DNA from: Faucicola sp937889485
GTDB taxonomy: Bacteria > Pseudomonadota > Gammaproteobacteria > Pseudomonadales > Moraxellaceae
Assembly: GCA_051653685.1 (NCBI GenBank)
Contig: JBOFWQ010000207.1
Location: 1 to 13,035, forward strand
Direction of reading: 5' to 3'
Length of the DNA stretch: 13,035 nt
The notes under the pieces were generated by a model. The model was not told the origin of the DNA. It did not search any database and saw only the letters and a list, made by a program, of their open reading frames with translations. Below are positions 1 through 7,109 of this stretch, in pieces (within the stretch, counting starts at the first letter, position 1; each line of letters starts with the position of its first letter). Position numbers and translations under genes: made by a program.

Positions 1-28
1 GGTTAATGCATACCATCTATCAACATTT

Positions 29-54
29 GGGCGTTATCTTACGCCCTTTTTTTT
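29..54 (+). terminator. Rho-independent terminator of the upstream gene
   Basis: A 6-bp stem (GGGCGT at 29-34 with ACGCCC at 41-46) with a 6-nt loop is followed directly by eight T residues (47-54). This is a textbook intrinsic terminator reading on +. It presumably ends a gene lying left of the window; the TAA at 4-6 could be that gene's stop codon, but too little sequence is present to tell. Confidence 0.8.
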
Positions 55-85
55 ATAAATAATTGTTCAAATATCGGATAAACGC

Positions 86-892
86 ATGTACTTTGTGCTC
101 TCGCCTGCAAAAAACTTAAATGAAAAAAATGATATCCCACTTAATGTCAGTAAAGACTATACGCAGCCTGCCTTGATGGAACAGGCTTGTCAATTAATGG
201 CGGTTTTAAAAAAACTGGAACCGATAGATTTGTCTGCCTTGATGGGCATTTCAGACAAACTTGCCCAAACCAATGCCGTGCGTAACCAAAATTGGGCATG
301 GGATGAAAGCCAGCCTTTTAGTACCGAAAACACTGACACACCTGCCAAACCTGCAGTGTATCTATTTGATGGCGATGTCTATACGGGCTTGGATGCCTAT
401 CAGCTCGATAACAAACAAGTTGCGTATCTCAATAGCCATTTGGGCATTCTATCTGGGTTGTATGGTTTGCTAAAGCCGCTTGATTTGATGCTACCTTATC
501 GCCTTGAGATGGGTACAAAACTCAAAAATACCAAAGGCGATAATCTTTATCAGTTTTGGGGCGATACGTTGACCGATTTAATCAATCAGCGCATAGCAGA
601 AAATAACGATAAAGTTTTGGTGAATTTGGCTTCCAATGAGTATTTTAAGGCGGTAAATCCCAAAAAAATCAACGCAGATATTATCACCCCACGCTTTGAA
701 GATGGTAAAGGTGGGTCGTATAAAGTGGTGAGTTTTTATGCCAAAAAAGCGCGTGGCTTGATGGTTAAATATGCCGCACAACATAATCTGCAACGGGCTG
801 AAGATTTAAAAGATTTTGATTTGGATGGCTATTATTTTGTGGAAAAAGATTCTAGCTCAACCGAATATGTATTTCGACGGGATCATGATTAA
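86..892 (+). CDS. yaaA: Peroxide stress protein YaaA (DUF328/UPF0246 family)
   Basis: The 268-residue product matches the YaaA family along its whole length (E. coli YaaA is 258 residues). Family signatures seen are SPAKNL at residues 6-11, ISDKLA near 55-60, GDVYTGL from 96, YRLEMG from 138, LYQFWGD near 154, and FYAKKARG at 217-224. In E. coli, YaaA is a cytoplasmic protein induced through OxyR that limits peroxide damage to DNA and protein by lowering unincorporated intracellular iron; the same role here is by homology. The ATG at 86 is the natural start because the family's conserved N-terminus begins there; GGA at 76-78 is a weak ribosome binding site. The gene stands alone between two terminators and converges on groEL. 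I saw no OxyR site, and the space before it is short (31 bp after the upstream terminator), so its promoter may overlap that terminator. Confidence 0.95.
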   Translation: MYFVLSPAKNLNEKNDIPLNVSKDYTQPALMEQACQLMAVLKKLEPIDLSALMGISDKLAQTNAVRNQNWAWDESQPFSTENTDTPAKPAVYLFDGDVYTGLDAYQLDNKQVAYLNSHLGILSGLYGLLKPLDLMLPYRLEMGTKLKNTKGDNLYQFWGDTLTDLINQRIAENNDKVLVNLASNEYFKAVNPKKINADIITPRFEDGKGGSYKVVSFYAKKARGLMVKYAAQHNLQRAEDLKDFDLDGYYFVEKDSSSTEYVFRRDHD

Positions 893-948
893 TCCCGAGT
901 ATCTACTAACTATGTATATATGACTATGCATACAAAAATGCCAACCTA

Positions 949-979
949 AAAAAAGCCTCTTAAACTAAGAGGCTTTTTT
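949..979. terminator. Bidirectional terminator between yaaA and groEL
   Basis: The core stem GCCTCTTA (955-962) pairs with TAAGAGGC (966-973) across a 3-nt loop. An A-run on the left (949-954) and a T-run on the right (974-979) extend it. The A/T symmetry makes it an intrinsic terminator on both strands, ending yaaA (+) and the groESL transcript (-), whose groEL stop codon is 27 bp away. Confidence 0.9.
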
Positions 980-1005
980 ATGAGATAAACTCATGAGAGG
1001 CTTAA

Positions 1006-2649
1006 TTACATCATACCGCCCATGCCACCCATACCGCCCATGCCACCCGCCATGGCAGCAGCGCCAGCGTCTTCTTTTGGCAAGTCAGTGATCATCGCTT
1101 CTGTGGTGAGCATTAAGCCTGCTACAGAGGCTGCATGTTCAAGCGCTGAGCGAGTGACTTTGGCTGGGTCAAGGATACCCATCTCTAGCATATCGCCATA
1201 TTCGCCAGTAGCAGCGTTATAACCATAGTTACCTTCACCACCTTTGACTTGGTTCACCACAACTGACGCTTCGTCACCTGCATTGCTCACGATTTGACGC
1301 AGTGGTGCTTCCATCGCACGGCGAAGGATGTTGATACCCGCGGCTTGGTCATCGTTGTCGCCTTTCACGCTGTCAAGGGCTGAAATAGCGCGAACCAATG
1401 CCACACCACCACCAGCAACCACGCCTTCTTCTACGGCAGCGCGAGTGGCGTGTAGGGCATCGTCCACGCGGTCTTTTTTCTCTTTCATTTCAGTTTCAGT
1501 GGCAGCGCCTACTTTGATGACCGCAACACCGCCTGCAAGTTTGGCGATACGTTCTTGTAGTTTTTCTTTATCGTAGTCTGATGTAGATTCTTCGACTTGA
1601 CGACGGATAGACGCCACGCGGTCAGCGATTGCTTCTGTTGCGCCTGCACCATCAACAATCACGGTGTTTTCTTTGCCCACGGTGACTTTTTTGGCAGTAC
1701 CCAGTACGCTAAGCTCAGCGGTTTCTAAGCTCATGCCCAATTCTTCAGAAACGACCGTACCACCTGTTAAGATAGCGATGTCTTGGAGCATAGCTTTACG
1801 GCGGTCACCAAAACCTGGGGCTTTGACAGCACATACCTTTAATCCACCACGCATGTTGTTGACGACCAACGTTGCCAAGGCTTCGTTTTCAACATCTTCT
1901 GCGATGATAAGTAGGGGTTTGCCTGCTTTCATCACGTTTTCAAGTAGCGGAATGAGTTCACGGATGTTGCTGATTTTTTTGTCAACCAATAGGATTAATG
2001 GGTTTTCAAGTTCAGCGGTTAAAGTGTCGGCTTTGTTGGCAAAGTATGGACTGATGTAGCCACGGTCAAACTGCATGCCTTCGACCACTTCTAGCGTGTC
2101 TTCAAAACCTGAACCTTCTTCCACGGTAATCACGCCTTCTTTACCCACTTTTTCCATGGCTTGGGCGATTAAGTCACCGATGGTTTGGTCAGAGTTGGCA
2201 GAAATAGAACCAACTTGGGCAATGGCTTTGCTGTCATTGGCTGGGGTTGAGATGGCATGGATTTTTTCGACCACCACACGCACGCCTTTATCAATGCCGC
2301 GTTTTAAGTCCATTGGGTTCATGCCAGCGGCAACCGATTTCATGCCTTCTTGCAAGATAGCTTGTGCCAATACGGTTGCGGTTGTGGTACCATCACCTGC
2401 CACGTCATTGGTTTTGCTAGCAACTTCACGTACCAGCTGCGCGCCCATATTTTCAAATTTGTCTTCAAGCTCGATTTCTTTGGCAACCGATACCCCATCT
2501 TTGGTGATGGTTGGCGCGCCAAATGATTTGTCGATGACTACGTTACGACCTTTAGGACCTAAGGTAACGCGCACTGCATTGGCGAGTACGTTCACGCCAT
2601 CAATCATTTTGCTACGCGCATCAATGCCAAATTTTACGTCTTTTGCCAT
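1006..2649 (-). CDS. groL: Chaperonin GroEL (Hsp60/Cpn60), 60 kDa subunit
   Basis: The 547-residue product is full length for a bacterial GroEL (E. coli 548). GroEL forms two stacked heptameric rings that bind unfolded cytoplasmic proteins and, with ATP and the GroES lid, encapsulate them for folding. Seen in the sequence: the ATP-binding region with TLGPKGRN (29-36), the GDGTTTA motif with the catalytic Asp at residue 86 (Asp87 in E. coli numbering), a complete apical domain, and a C-terminal tail of four GGM repeats ending in M. The start is ATG at 2649 with GGAG eight bases upstream. It is the second gene of groES-groEL, 115 bp after groES, a wider gap than is common and one containing a palindromic element. 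Transcription ends at the hairpin at 949-979. The codon and GC pattern is richer than its neighbours, as expected for a highly expressed gene. Confidence 0.99.
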   Translation of the reverse strand: MAKDVKFGIDARSKMIDGVNVLANAVRVTLGPKGRNVVIDKSFGAPTITKDGVSVAKEIELEDKFENMGAQLVREVASKTNDVAGDGTTTATVLAQAILQEGMKSVAAGMNPMDLKRGIDKGVRVVVEKIHAISTPANDSKAIAQVGSISANSDQTIGDLIAQAMEKVGKEGVITVEEGSGFEDTLEVVEGMQFDRGYISPYFANKADTLTAELENPLILLVDKKISNIRELIPLLENVMKAGKPLLIIAEDVENEALATLVVNNMRGGLKVCAVKAPGFGDRRKAMLQDIAILTGGTVVSEELGMSLETAELSVLGTAKKVTVGKENTVIVDGAGATEAIADRVASIRRQVEESTSDYDKEKLQERIAKLAGGVAVIKVGAATETEMKEKKDRVDDALHATRAAVEEGVVAGGGVALVRAISALDSVKGDNDDQAAGINILRRAMEAPLRQIVSNAGDEASVVVNQVKGGEGNYGYNAATGEYGDMLEMGILDPAKVTRSALEHAASVAGLMLTTEAMITDLPKEDAGAAAMAGGMGGMGGMGGMM

Positions 2650-2684
2650 GAGAATTTCTCCAATTTTTTATATGTTTAAATTAG

Positions 2685-2751
2685 GTAGGGGCTTGTTGCA
2701 AACGCCCTTAATCAATTTTTTGCAACGTGGGCGTATGCGATACGCCCGTAC
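2685..2751. repeat. Palindromic element between groES and groEL
   Basis: The 115-bp gap contains two adjacent inverted repeats. The first is a perfect 8-bp stem, GGGCGTAT (2729-2736) with ATACGCCC (2740-2747), around a 3-nt loop. The second is a perfect 8-bp stem, GTTGCAAA (2695-2702) with TTTGCAAC (2719-2726), around a 16-nt loop. The outer ends, GTAGGGGC (2685-2692) and GCCCGTAC (2744-2751), are inverted copies with one mismatch. ACGCCC at 2702-2707 duplicates 2742-2747, so GGGCGT at 2729-2734 has two possible partners. Neither hairpin is followed by a proper T-run in the groESL direction, so it is not an obvious terminator. It looks like a small dispersed palindromic repeat or an mRNA structural element; which one is unknown. 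Confidence 0.65.
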
Positions 2752-2764
2752 AGTCGACCAAAAA

Positions 2765-3052
2765 TTATGCTTCAATCACGCCAAGCACATCACTTTCTTT
2801 CATAATTAATAGTTCTTCGCCATCAACTTTTACCGTTGAGCCCGCGTATTGACCAAATAGCACTTTATCGCCAACTTTAACGTCTAGCGCACGTACGCCG
2901 TTGTCAGTGATCTGTCCGTTACCTACAGCAATCACTTCTCCTTGAGAAGGTTTTTCTTGGGCACCACCTGCTAGCAATAAACCACCTGCGGTTTTTTGTT
3001 CTTCTTCGCTGCGGCGAACAACGATACGGTCATGTAAAGGACGAATTGCCAT
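2765..3052 (-). CDS. groS: Co-chaperonin GroES (Hsp10/Cpn10)
   Basis: The 95-residue product has the standard GroES length and N-terminus (MAIRPLHDRIVVRR) and C-terminal beta-barrel strands ending in LGVIEA. Seven copies form the lid that closes the GroEL folding chamber. The mobile loop that contacts GroEL spans about residues 16-35 and has G23-G24-L25-L26-L27 followed by A28, where many homologues have Pro (as in ILLPG); the hydrophobic tripeptide that docks on GroEL is kept. The start is ATG at 3052 with GGAG six bases upstream. It is the first gene of the groESL operon, transcribed on - and divergent from the DUF3108 gene. Upstream are a sigma-70-like promoter at 3079-3106 and a sigma-32-like promoter at 3218-3245. 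Confidence 0.98.
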   Translation of the reverse strand: MAIRPLHDRIVVRRSEEEQKTAGGLLLAGGAQEKPSQGEVIAVGNGQITDNGVRALDVKVGDKVLFGQYAGSTVKVDGEELLIMKESDVLGVIEA

Positions 3053-3078
3053 AATTTACTCCATAAATTAATTTTCAA

Positions 3079-3106
3079 ATTATCGTTTGCAAAAAAGTAG
3101 TGTCAA
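3079..3106 (-). promoter_or_regulatory. Sigma-70-like promoter of groESL (proximal)
   Basis: On the - strand a perfect TTGACA -35 (3106-3101) is separated by 16 bp from GATAAT (3084-3079), five of six matches to the -10 consensus. Transcription would begin near 3072, giving a leader of about 20 nt that contains the groES GGAG. This would supply basal, non-stress expression. Confidence 0.75.
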
Positions 3107-3204
3107 TTTTGCCACACATGGTAAAAGTGATGCACTACCTAAAAAACCCAGTTTGGTGGCTAGCCGCGCAATTGATTGGGAGATAGCGTGATATTAGCCA
3201 CCAA
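3097..3204 (-). other. Structured 5' leader of the heat-shock groESL transcript
   Basis: If transcription starts from the distal sigma-32-like promoter, the leader is about 157 nt and carries two inverted repeats. The first is a perfect 10-bp stem, TTGGTGGCTA (3153-3162) with TAGCCACCAA (3195-3204), with a 32-nt loop, starting only about 6 nt into the RNA. The second pairs GTAGTG (3097-3102) with CACTAC (3133-3138) and encloses a smaller imperfect hairpin (TTTT-CC/GG-AAAA). On the - strand a T6 run follows the first stem after a 6-nt gap, too far for a standard terminator. The proximal promoter's -35 lies in the second structure. The role is not known. Confidence 0.5.
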
Positions 3205-3217
3205 TTTAGTATTTGAG

Positions 3218-3245
3218 AATGGGGTTGTATGCCAATTTGTTCAAG
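3218..3245 (-). promoter_or_regulatory. Sigma-32 (heat-shock) type promoter of groESL (distal)
   Basis: On the - strand CTTGAAC (3245-3239) and CCCCATT (3224-3218) are separated by 14 bp. They match the known sigma-32 consensus (CTTGAAA, 13-15 bp, CCCCATnT) at all but one or two positions with correct spacing. The predicted start is near 3210. Location upstream of groES fits the known heat-shock control of groESL in gamma-proteobacteria. I saw no CIRCE element, so HrcA control is not supported. Confidence 0.8.
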
Positions 3246-3409
3246 CAAAAATTTTAATTTTTTTTTATTTGTTGCAGTTTATTGAGCAAGTGACATATTT
3301 TTAGGTTTTTTTATGTGCAATTATTGCGCTTTTCAAGTGTTTTGTTAATTCACTTGTAATTATTTTGCGGCGCTACTACTGTATAGCCATCTAAGACTAG
3401 AGGGGATTT
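3246..3409. other. AT-rich noncoding region before the DUF3108 gene
   Basis: With 3053-3245 this makes a 357-bp divergent intergenic region. The part nearest the + gene holds T-rich tracts and an inverted pair, CAAGTG (3334-3339) with CACTTG (3351-3356) separated by 11 bp, with a third CAAGTG at 3287-3292. A weak promoter candidate on + is TTGCAG (3273-3278) with CATATT 16 bp later (3295-3300). No candidate is convincing, and no open frame in it looks like a gene. Confidence 0.35.
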
Positions 3410-4114
3410 ATGGTGAATTTAGCGTTATTTAAGCGTTTTTTATTGGGTGCTGGTGTGTGTTTTGGCGGTTCTTTGGGCATAATGGGCACTGCGGTAGCGG
3501 CGGTGGCGCCTTTTTCCGCGTCTTATAATTTTAATATTGAGGGTAAATACAATGGTGTGGCAACGCGGGTGCTCACCCAATCAGGCAATCAATATACTTA
3601 TAATGTCAATGCCAGTGTGGGTAAACTTGCCAGCGCCAAACAAACTGCCACTTTTACGACCCTTAATTATTTGGTGCAACCAATCAGCGCACAAACTCAG
3701 TATAAAATTTTTGGCGCGGGACGTACTACAACGCTCAATTTTGATGCAACCAAAAAGCAGTTAGTCACTGATTACAAAGGTCAGCATAAAACCATCGCCA
3801 TGCCACAGGGGGGCTATGATGATTTGACCCTCGAAATTCAAATTCGCGAAGATTTAAAATCAGGCAAGTTTCGTGGCAGTTATTTGATGGCGGATCGCAA
3901 TACTATTGAGGCGGTGCCGTTCAAAAAATCTGCGATAACCCGCATTACTGTGCCTGCAGGTAGCTTTGATGTGGTACGTATTGATCGCGTTCATGAGGAT
4001 AAAGACCGCCAAACTAGCTTTTGGTTGGCGCCAAAACTTGATTATTTACCCATCAAAGTAACCCAGTCTAATGATGGCAAAAAGATGGAAATGAATCTGG
4101 TCAAACTCAATTAA
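3410..4114 (+). CDS. Exported DUF3108 domain protein
   Basis: A 234-residue protein with an N-terminal signal peptide: KR near residue 8-9, a hydrophobic stretch to about residue 28, and an AVA-type cleavage site near 29-31. The mature part starts PFSASYNFNIEGKYNG, which fits the opening of the DUF3108 family (a Pro-Phe, an aromatic-rich first strand, then a glycine). The rest is beta-strand rich, with basic residues and no catalytic motif I recognise. DUF3108 proteins are common in proteobacterial periplasms or outer membranes, and their function is not established. The start is ATG at 3410 with AGGGG four bases upstream; GTG at 3413 is a possible alternative with better spacing. It appears to be a single-gene unit: two hairpins follow, and the next gene is 426 bp downstream. 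Confidence 0.8.
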   Translation: MVNLALFKRFLLGAGVCFGGSLGIMGTAVAAVAPFSASYNFNIEGKYNGVATRVLTQSGNQYTYNVNASVGKLASAKQTATFTTLNYLVQPISAQTQYKIFGAGRTTTLNFDATKKQLVTDYKGQHKTIAMPQGGYDDLTLEIQIREDLKSGKFRGSYLMADRNTIEAVPFKKSAITRITVPAGSFDVVRIDRVHEDKDRQTSFWLAPKLDYLPIKVTQSNDGKKMEMNLVKLN

Positions 4115-4160
4115 TTGAAATAACTATCAGTTAATTTGAAATACTTTGGTAGTTTTGATG

Positions 4161-4229
4161 AGGCATTGATCTGAGAAAATGCCTATTTTGTGTCGACAAA
4201 AACCCATGCCTTGACGGTATGGTTTTTTT
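4161..4229 (+). terminator. Two tandem hairpins after the DUF3108 gene; the second is a terminator
   Basis: The first hairpin is AGGCATT (4161-4167) with AATGCCT (4178-4184), loop 10 nt, followed by a weak T-run. The second pairs roughly 4197-4210 (A-run, CC, ATGCC) with 4216-4229 (GGTAT, GG, T-run), with one bulged C and one G-U pair, and ends in seven Ts. The second is a credible intrinsic terminator; its A-run also allows function on the other strand. Confidence 0.7.
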
Positions 4230-4540
4230 GTTTTTGGGATAATGAAAGGCTAAAAAGTCATCGCCGCTGTACGTATGCCGATTGTACTATTTTTGGTAAA
4301 AACAGATAACCATTTGATGTTAGTCGCTATTTATTGAACCATTTAGTGACCCGCGAGGTCAAAAATAACGGTAATTATGCGTAAGTGATGGTTGTAAATG
4401 TTGGAAAATTTAACTATTCTTTGCACGTCCATTGGAAGGTGCCATAATTAAATAGTGAATTTTTCAAGGATATTCTAGGGCTTTAGTCCATTATATAGTT
4501 GGCTGTCTTTGGCTAAATACCATGTAACAGGGAGTATTTC
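4230..4540 (+). promoter_or_regulatory. Noncoding region with promoter candidate for the FadL-like gene
   Basis: This 311-bp stretch has no convincing gene. The best promoter on + is TTGCAC (4421-4426), 16 bp, CATAAT (4443-4448), a good -10 with a half-matching -35. It would start near 4455 and give an 86-nt leader. A GGGAG ribosome binding site sits at 4531-4535 before the ATG at 4541. TTGGCT occurs twice (4499-4504 and 4509-4514) just before the gene. No operator could be identified. Confidence 0.4.
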
Positions 4541-5944
4541 ATGTCTTTTAAATTACCATCTCTAGCCGTCGCAATGGCGACCATTTCTATCAGCTCAGTT
4601 GCGGGTGCCGCGGGTCTTGACCGCTCAACCCAGCCTAGTTGGGCGTTTACCCAAGATGGTACTTTTGCCTATGTCGAGCATATTACCATTAATCCTAGCA
4701 TTGAAGGCAAAGACAGTGCTGCCGCCAAGCCAACGCCTCATAATTATACGCCAGGGCATGATATTGCTGATATGGCAGAAGACTATCAATTTACCAATTA
4801 TGGGGCAAAAGCCGATATCAATGATACGGTCAGTGTGGGTGTCTTTTTTGACCAACCATGGGGCGCAGACGTCCAATATAGTGGCAATAATAACTTTGTG
4901 AACGGTACAATCAGCGCTGAGCAATTACAACAAGTCGCCAAAAATGCTAAAGACGCTCAAGAATTAGCGCTCACCGATGGCGCAAAGTATAAAACCAGCC
5001 CAACCGATAAGGCTTTGGCTGCCGCCTATGAGCAATCTGTCAAAAATGCCAAACTTGCTGGCGCTGCCTATAATCTAGCCCAATACGTTGCCAATAACCC
5101 CAATGAAGGTACCAGCGTTAGTGTGTCTAGCCAAAACTTCACGGGCTTAATTGGGGTCAAATTGGGTGAGCAAAAAAACCTCCAAGTCTATGGCGGCCCC
5201 GTCTTACAAAAACTTGAGGGCGATGTTCATTTGCGTGGCAAAGCTTATAGTGCTACGCAAGGCTATGATGCGACTTTTACCGAAACCACAGGCTATGGCT
5301 GGATGGCAGGGATTGCTTATAGCAAACCCGAGATTGCCTTAAAAGCCGCTTTAACTTACCGTTCAGAAATTGACCACGATACCCATGGCGCCGAGTATTT
5401 ACCTGCCAGACAGCAAAGTGCTACCAATAAGATCACCATCACCACCCCACAATCTGTTAACTTAGATTTTCAAACAGGTCTCAACCCAACCACATTATTA
5501 AATGCCAAAATTCGCTGGGTACCTTGGAGTGATTTTGCCATCAAACCACAAAGCTATAGCGATGCTACCAAGCTTGTCACTGACGACAAGGGTCAACCAC
5601 TATACCCCAACGGTCTAAACCTTGTTGACTATTCAGATGATGCTTGGACGGCTGAAGTAGGGATTGGCAAAAAACTAAGCGACCGATGGGCGGTTACAGG
5701 TAACGTCGGTTGGGATAGCGGCGCAGGTAACCCCACCACCACATTAGGACCCGTAGAAGGCTACTGGAGCTTAGGTCTAGGGGCAAAATATAACATCACC
5801 CCAGAATGGTCTGTCTCAGCGGGGGCAAAATACCTGATGTTTGGCGATGCCAAGACCAAAATCCCTAACAATGATGTGGTGGGCGAATTCACCGATAATC
5901 ATGCGACCGTGTATGGCGTGCGCTTATCTTATCAAAAGAAATAA
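4541..5944 (+). CDS. FadL-family outer membrane transport protein
   Basis: A 467-residue protein with a signal peptide cleaved near residue 23 (VAGA before AGLDRS). The mature N-terminus (AGLDRSTQPSWAFTQDGT) and following strand (HITINPSIEGKD) fit the FadL/TodX/Toluene_X superfamily: 14-stranded barrels with an N-terminal hatch that move long-chain fatty acids or other hydrophobic compounds across the outer membrane. Alternating hydrophobic strands recur through the C-terminal half (for example VEGYWSLGLGAKYNITPEW). About residues 124-190 form an Ala/Lys/Gln-rich, probably helical segment that is unusual in a barrel and is likely an extracellular or hatch-associated insert. The last residues are YQKK, not the usual terminal aromatic, though Tyr is at -4. 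The substrate is not predictable from sequence. It is a stand-alone gene, with its terminator shared with lysR. Confidence 0.8.
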   Translation: MSFKLPSLAVAMATISISSVAGAAGLDRSTQPSWAFTQDGTFAYVEHITINPSIEGKDSAAAKPTPHNYTPGHDIADMAEDYQFTNYGAKADINDTVSVGVFFDQPWGADVQYSGNNNFVNGTISAEQLQQVAKNAKDAQELALTDGAKYKTSPTDKALAAAYEQSVKNAKLAGAAYNLAQYVANNPNEGTSVSVSSQNFTGLIGVKLGEQKNLQVYGGPVLQKLEGDVHLRGKAYSATQGYDATFTETTGYGWMAGIAYSKPEIALKAALTYRSEIDHDTHGAEYLPARQQSATNKITITTPQSVNLDFQTGLNPTTLLNAKIRWVPWSDFAIKPQSYSDATKLVTDDKGQPLYPNGLNLVDYSDDAWTAEVGIGKKLSDRWAVTGNVGWDSGAGNPTTTLGPVEGYWSLGLGAKYNITPEWSVSAGAKYLMFGDAKTKIPNNDVVGEFTDNHATVYGVRLSYQKK

Positions 5945-5973
5945 CCCAAAAACGGCGCCATTGATATCACTCG

Positions 5974-6019
5974 TTAATAAAAAACCCACTGATCATCGTC
6001 ACAGTGGGTTTTTTATTAA
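5974..6019. terminator. Bidirectional terminator between the FadL-like gene and lysR
   Basis: A perfect 18-bp inverted repeat (5974-5991 with 6002-6019) around a 10-nt loop. The core is CCCACTG/CAGTGGG, flanked by an A-run on the left and a T-run on the right. The symmetry indicates termination of both convergent genes. Confidence 0.92.
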
Positions 6020-6049
6020 GCGCGTATTTTTTGTATTAAAGGGACGTTT

Positions 6050-6931
6050 TTAAGCGTCTTTTGACGTCATACCCAAAATATTAAGTAAGGCTGCCATGCT
6101 TGCAGAAACCGTGATATTGGGATTGGTAACCAGCCCCAAATAGCGCTGCAGCTCGACACTATGATCCATATTAATGGGCTGCAAGTCTTGATTAATAAGA
6201 GTTTGAGGCAAAACTGACCACCCAAGTCCCACTGATACCAACATACGAATAGACTCAAGCGGATTAGTACTCATGGTGGCATAAGGTTTTAGGTTATACT
6301 TGGCAAATTCTGCCAACGTAATCTGACTGGTAAAAGTATTGGCGGCGGGCAAAATGGCGGGGTAATTTGCCAATTGCTCTAACGAGACATTCATTTTTTG
6401 CGCCAATGGTGACAACACGCCCGTCACAAAGTATAACGGATCCGACCACAGCATATGATAATTGAGGCGCTTGTCATACACAGGTGGCAATGTCAAAAAC
6501 GCCAATGACAAATCACCGTCAAGCACTGCCTTATGCGCTTGCTCTGAGTCAACAAAATGCACTTCTAGCTGCACAGCAGGGTAGTTTTGAATAAACTGCT
6601 TGAGCACCGCGGGCAAGTGATGCAGTCCTATATGATGGCTAGTGCCAATTACTAACTTGCCCGACACCGTTTGTTGACGGTTTTTTAGGTTAATTTTGAG
6701 ATTATCATAATCATCAAGCCAGCGTTTGGCATGGGGCATCAAGTCATGCGCAGCTTGGGTAGGAATAATACCGCGCCCCACGGTATCAAACAGTGTCACA
6801 TCAAACTCATCTTCCAAATTCTTGATACGCTTACTGACAGCTGGCTGGGTGATATACAATTTATCTGCCGCTTGTGAGATACTGCCTGTCTGCATCACAG
6901 CCAAAAACGTGTTAAGGTTGGTGGTATTCAT
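6050..6931 (-). CDS. LysR-family transcriptional regulator, probable regulator of leuCDB
   Basis: A 293-residue protein, the usual LysR length. Residues 1-60 are the winged helix-turn-helix: NTFLAVMQTGSISQAADKLY followed by ITQPAVSKRIKNLE is a classical LysR signature. Residues about 87-290 form the two-lobed co-inducer domain. I chose ATG at 6931 because GAGG lies six bases upstream; an in-frame TTG at 6943 would overlap that site. It is transcribed away from leuC with a 242-bp gap. A 17-bp repeat lies on its own -10 and on the leuC -35, as expected for an autorepressor that activates leuC. The co-inducer is unknown; a leucine-pathway intermediate such as 2-isopropylmalate is a reasonable guess. 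No characterised orthologue could be named from sequence alone. Confidence 0.9.
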   Translation of the reverse strand: MNTTNLNTFLAVMQTGSISQAADKLYITQPAVSKRIKNLEDEFDVTLFDTVGRGIIPTQAAHDLMPHAKRWLDDYDNLKINLKNRQQTVSGKLVIGTSHHIGLHHLPAVLKQFIQNYPAVQLEVHFVDSEQAHKAVLDGDLSLAFLTLPPVYDKRLNYHMLWSDPLYFVTGVLSPLAQKMNVSLEQLANYPAILPAANTFTSQITLAEFAKYNLKPYATMSTNPLESIRMLVSVGLGWSVLPQTLINQDLQPINMDHSVELQRYLGLVTNPNITVSASMAALLNILGMTSKDA

Positions 6932-7003
6932 TGGTTTCCTCAAGCCACAACCGTAAATAATTGCCGCTTTTTATAAATAAAAGTTTTACTATGTAGAAAA
7001 TAT

Positions 7004-7020
7004 ATCAATTATAATTATAA
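7004..7020. promoter_or_regulatory. Putative LysR operator copy 1 (at the lysR promoter)
   Basis: ATCAATTATAATTATAA, containing the perfect palindrome AATTATAATT (7007-7016), is repeated with one mismatch at 7093-7109. This copy covers the lysR -10. Being AT-rich, chance similarity cannot be excluded, but placement at both promoters favours a real operator. Confidence 0.5.
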
Positions 7021-7036
7021 GAAGCGATCATAGCAA
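7008..7036 (-). promoter_or_regulatory. Promoter of lysR
   Basis: On the - strand TTGCTA (7036-7031), 17 bp, then a perfect TATAAT (7013-7008). The start would be near 7001, about 70 nt before the ATG. The -10 lies inside operator copy 1. Confidence 0.65.
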
Positions 7037-7092
7037 ACATAAATTGAACCCAGCCCCATATATTCCATATTTTTTTATAAATCATAAAAATC

Positions 7093-7109
7093 ATCAATTA
7101 AAATTATAA
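7093..7109. promoter_or_regulatory. Putative LysR operator copy 2 (at the leuC promoter)
   Basis: ATCAATTAAAATTATAA matches copy 1 at 16 of 17 positions, same orientation, 89 bp away. It covers the leuC -35 position, the usual site of LysR contact with RNA polymerase. Confidence 0.5.

Noticed and set aside
2075..2809. A 244-codon open frame on + opposite groEL and the groES-groEL gap
   Set aside because: It mirrors the codon structure of groEL on the other strand, has low-complexity Ser/Ala/Thr composition and no recognisable domain. GroEL is certain here.
3141..3204. Stem at 3153-3204 plus T6 on - as a transcription attenuator for groES
   Set aside because: The T-run is separated from the stem by 6 nt and the loop is 32 nt, unlike a functional intrinsic terminator; kept only as leader structure.
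6932..6943. Upstream TTG start for the LysR gene
   Set aside because: It would sit on the GAGG ribosome binding site that serves the ATG at 6931, and LysR proteins normally begin close to the helix-turn-helix.
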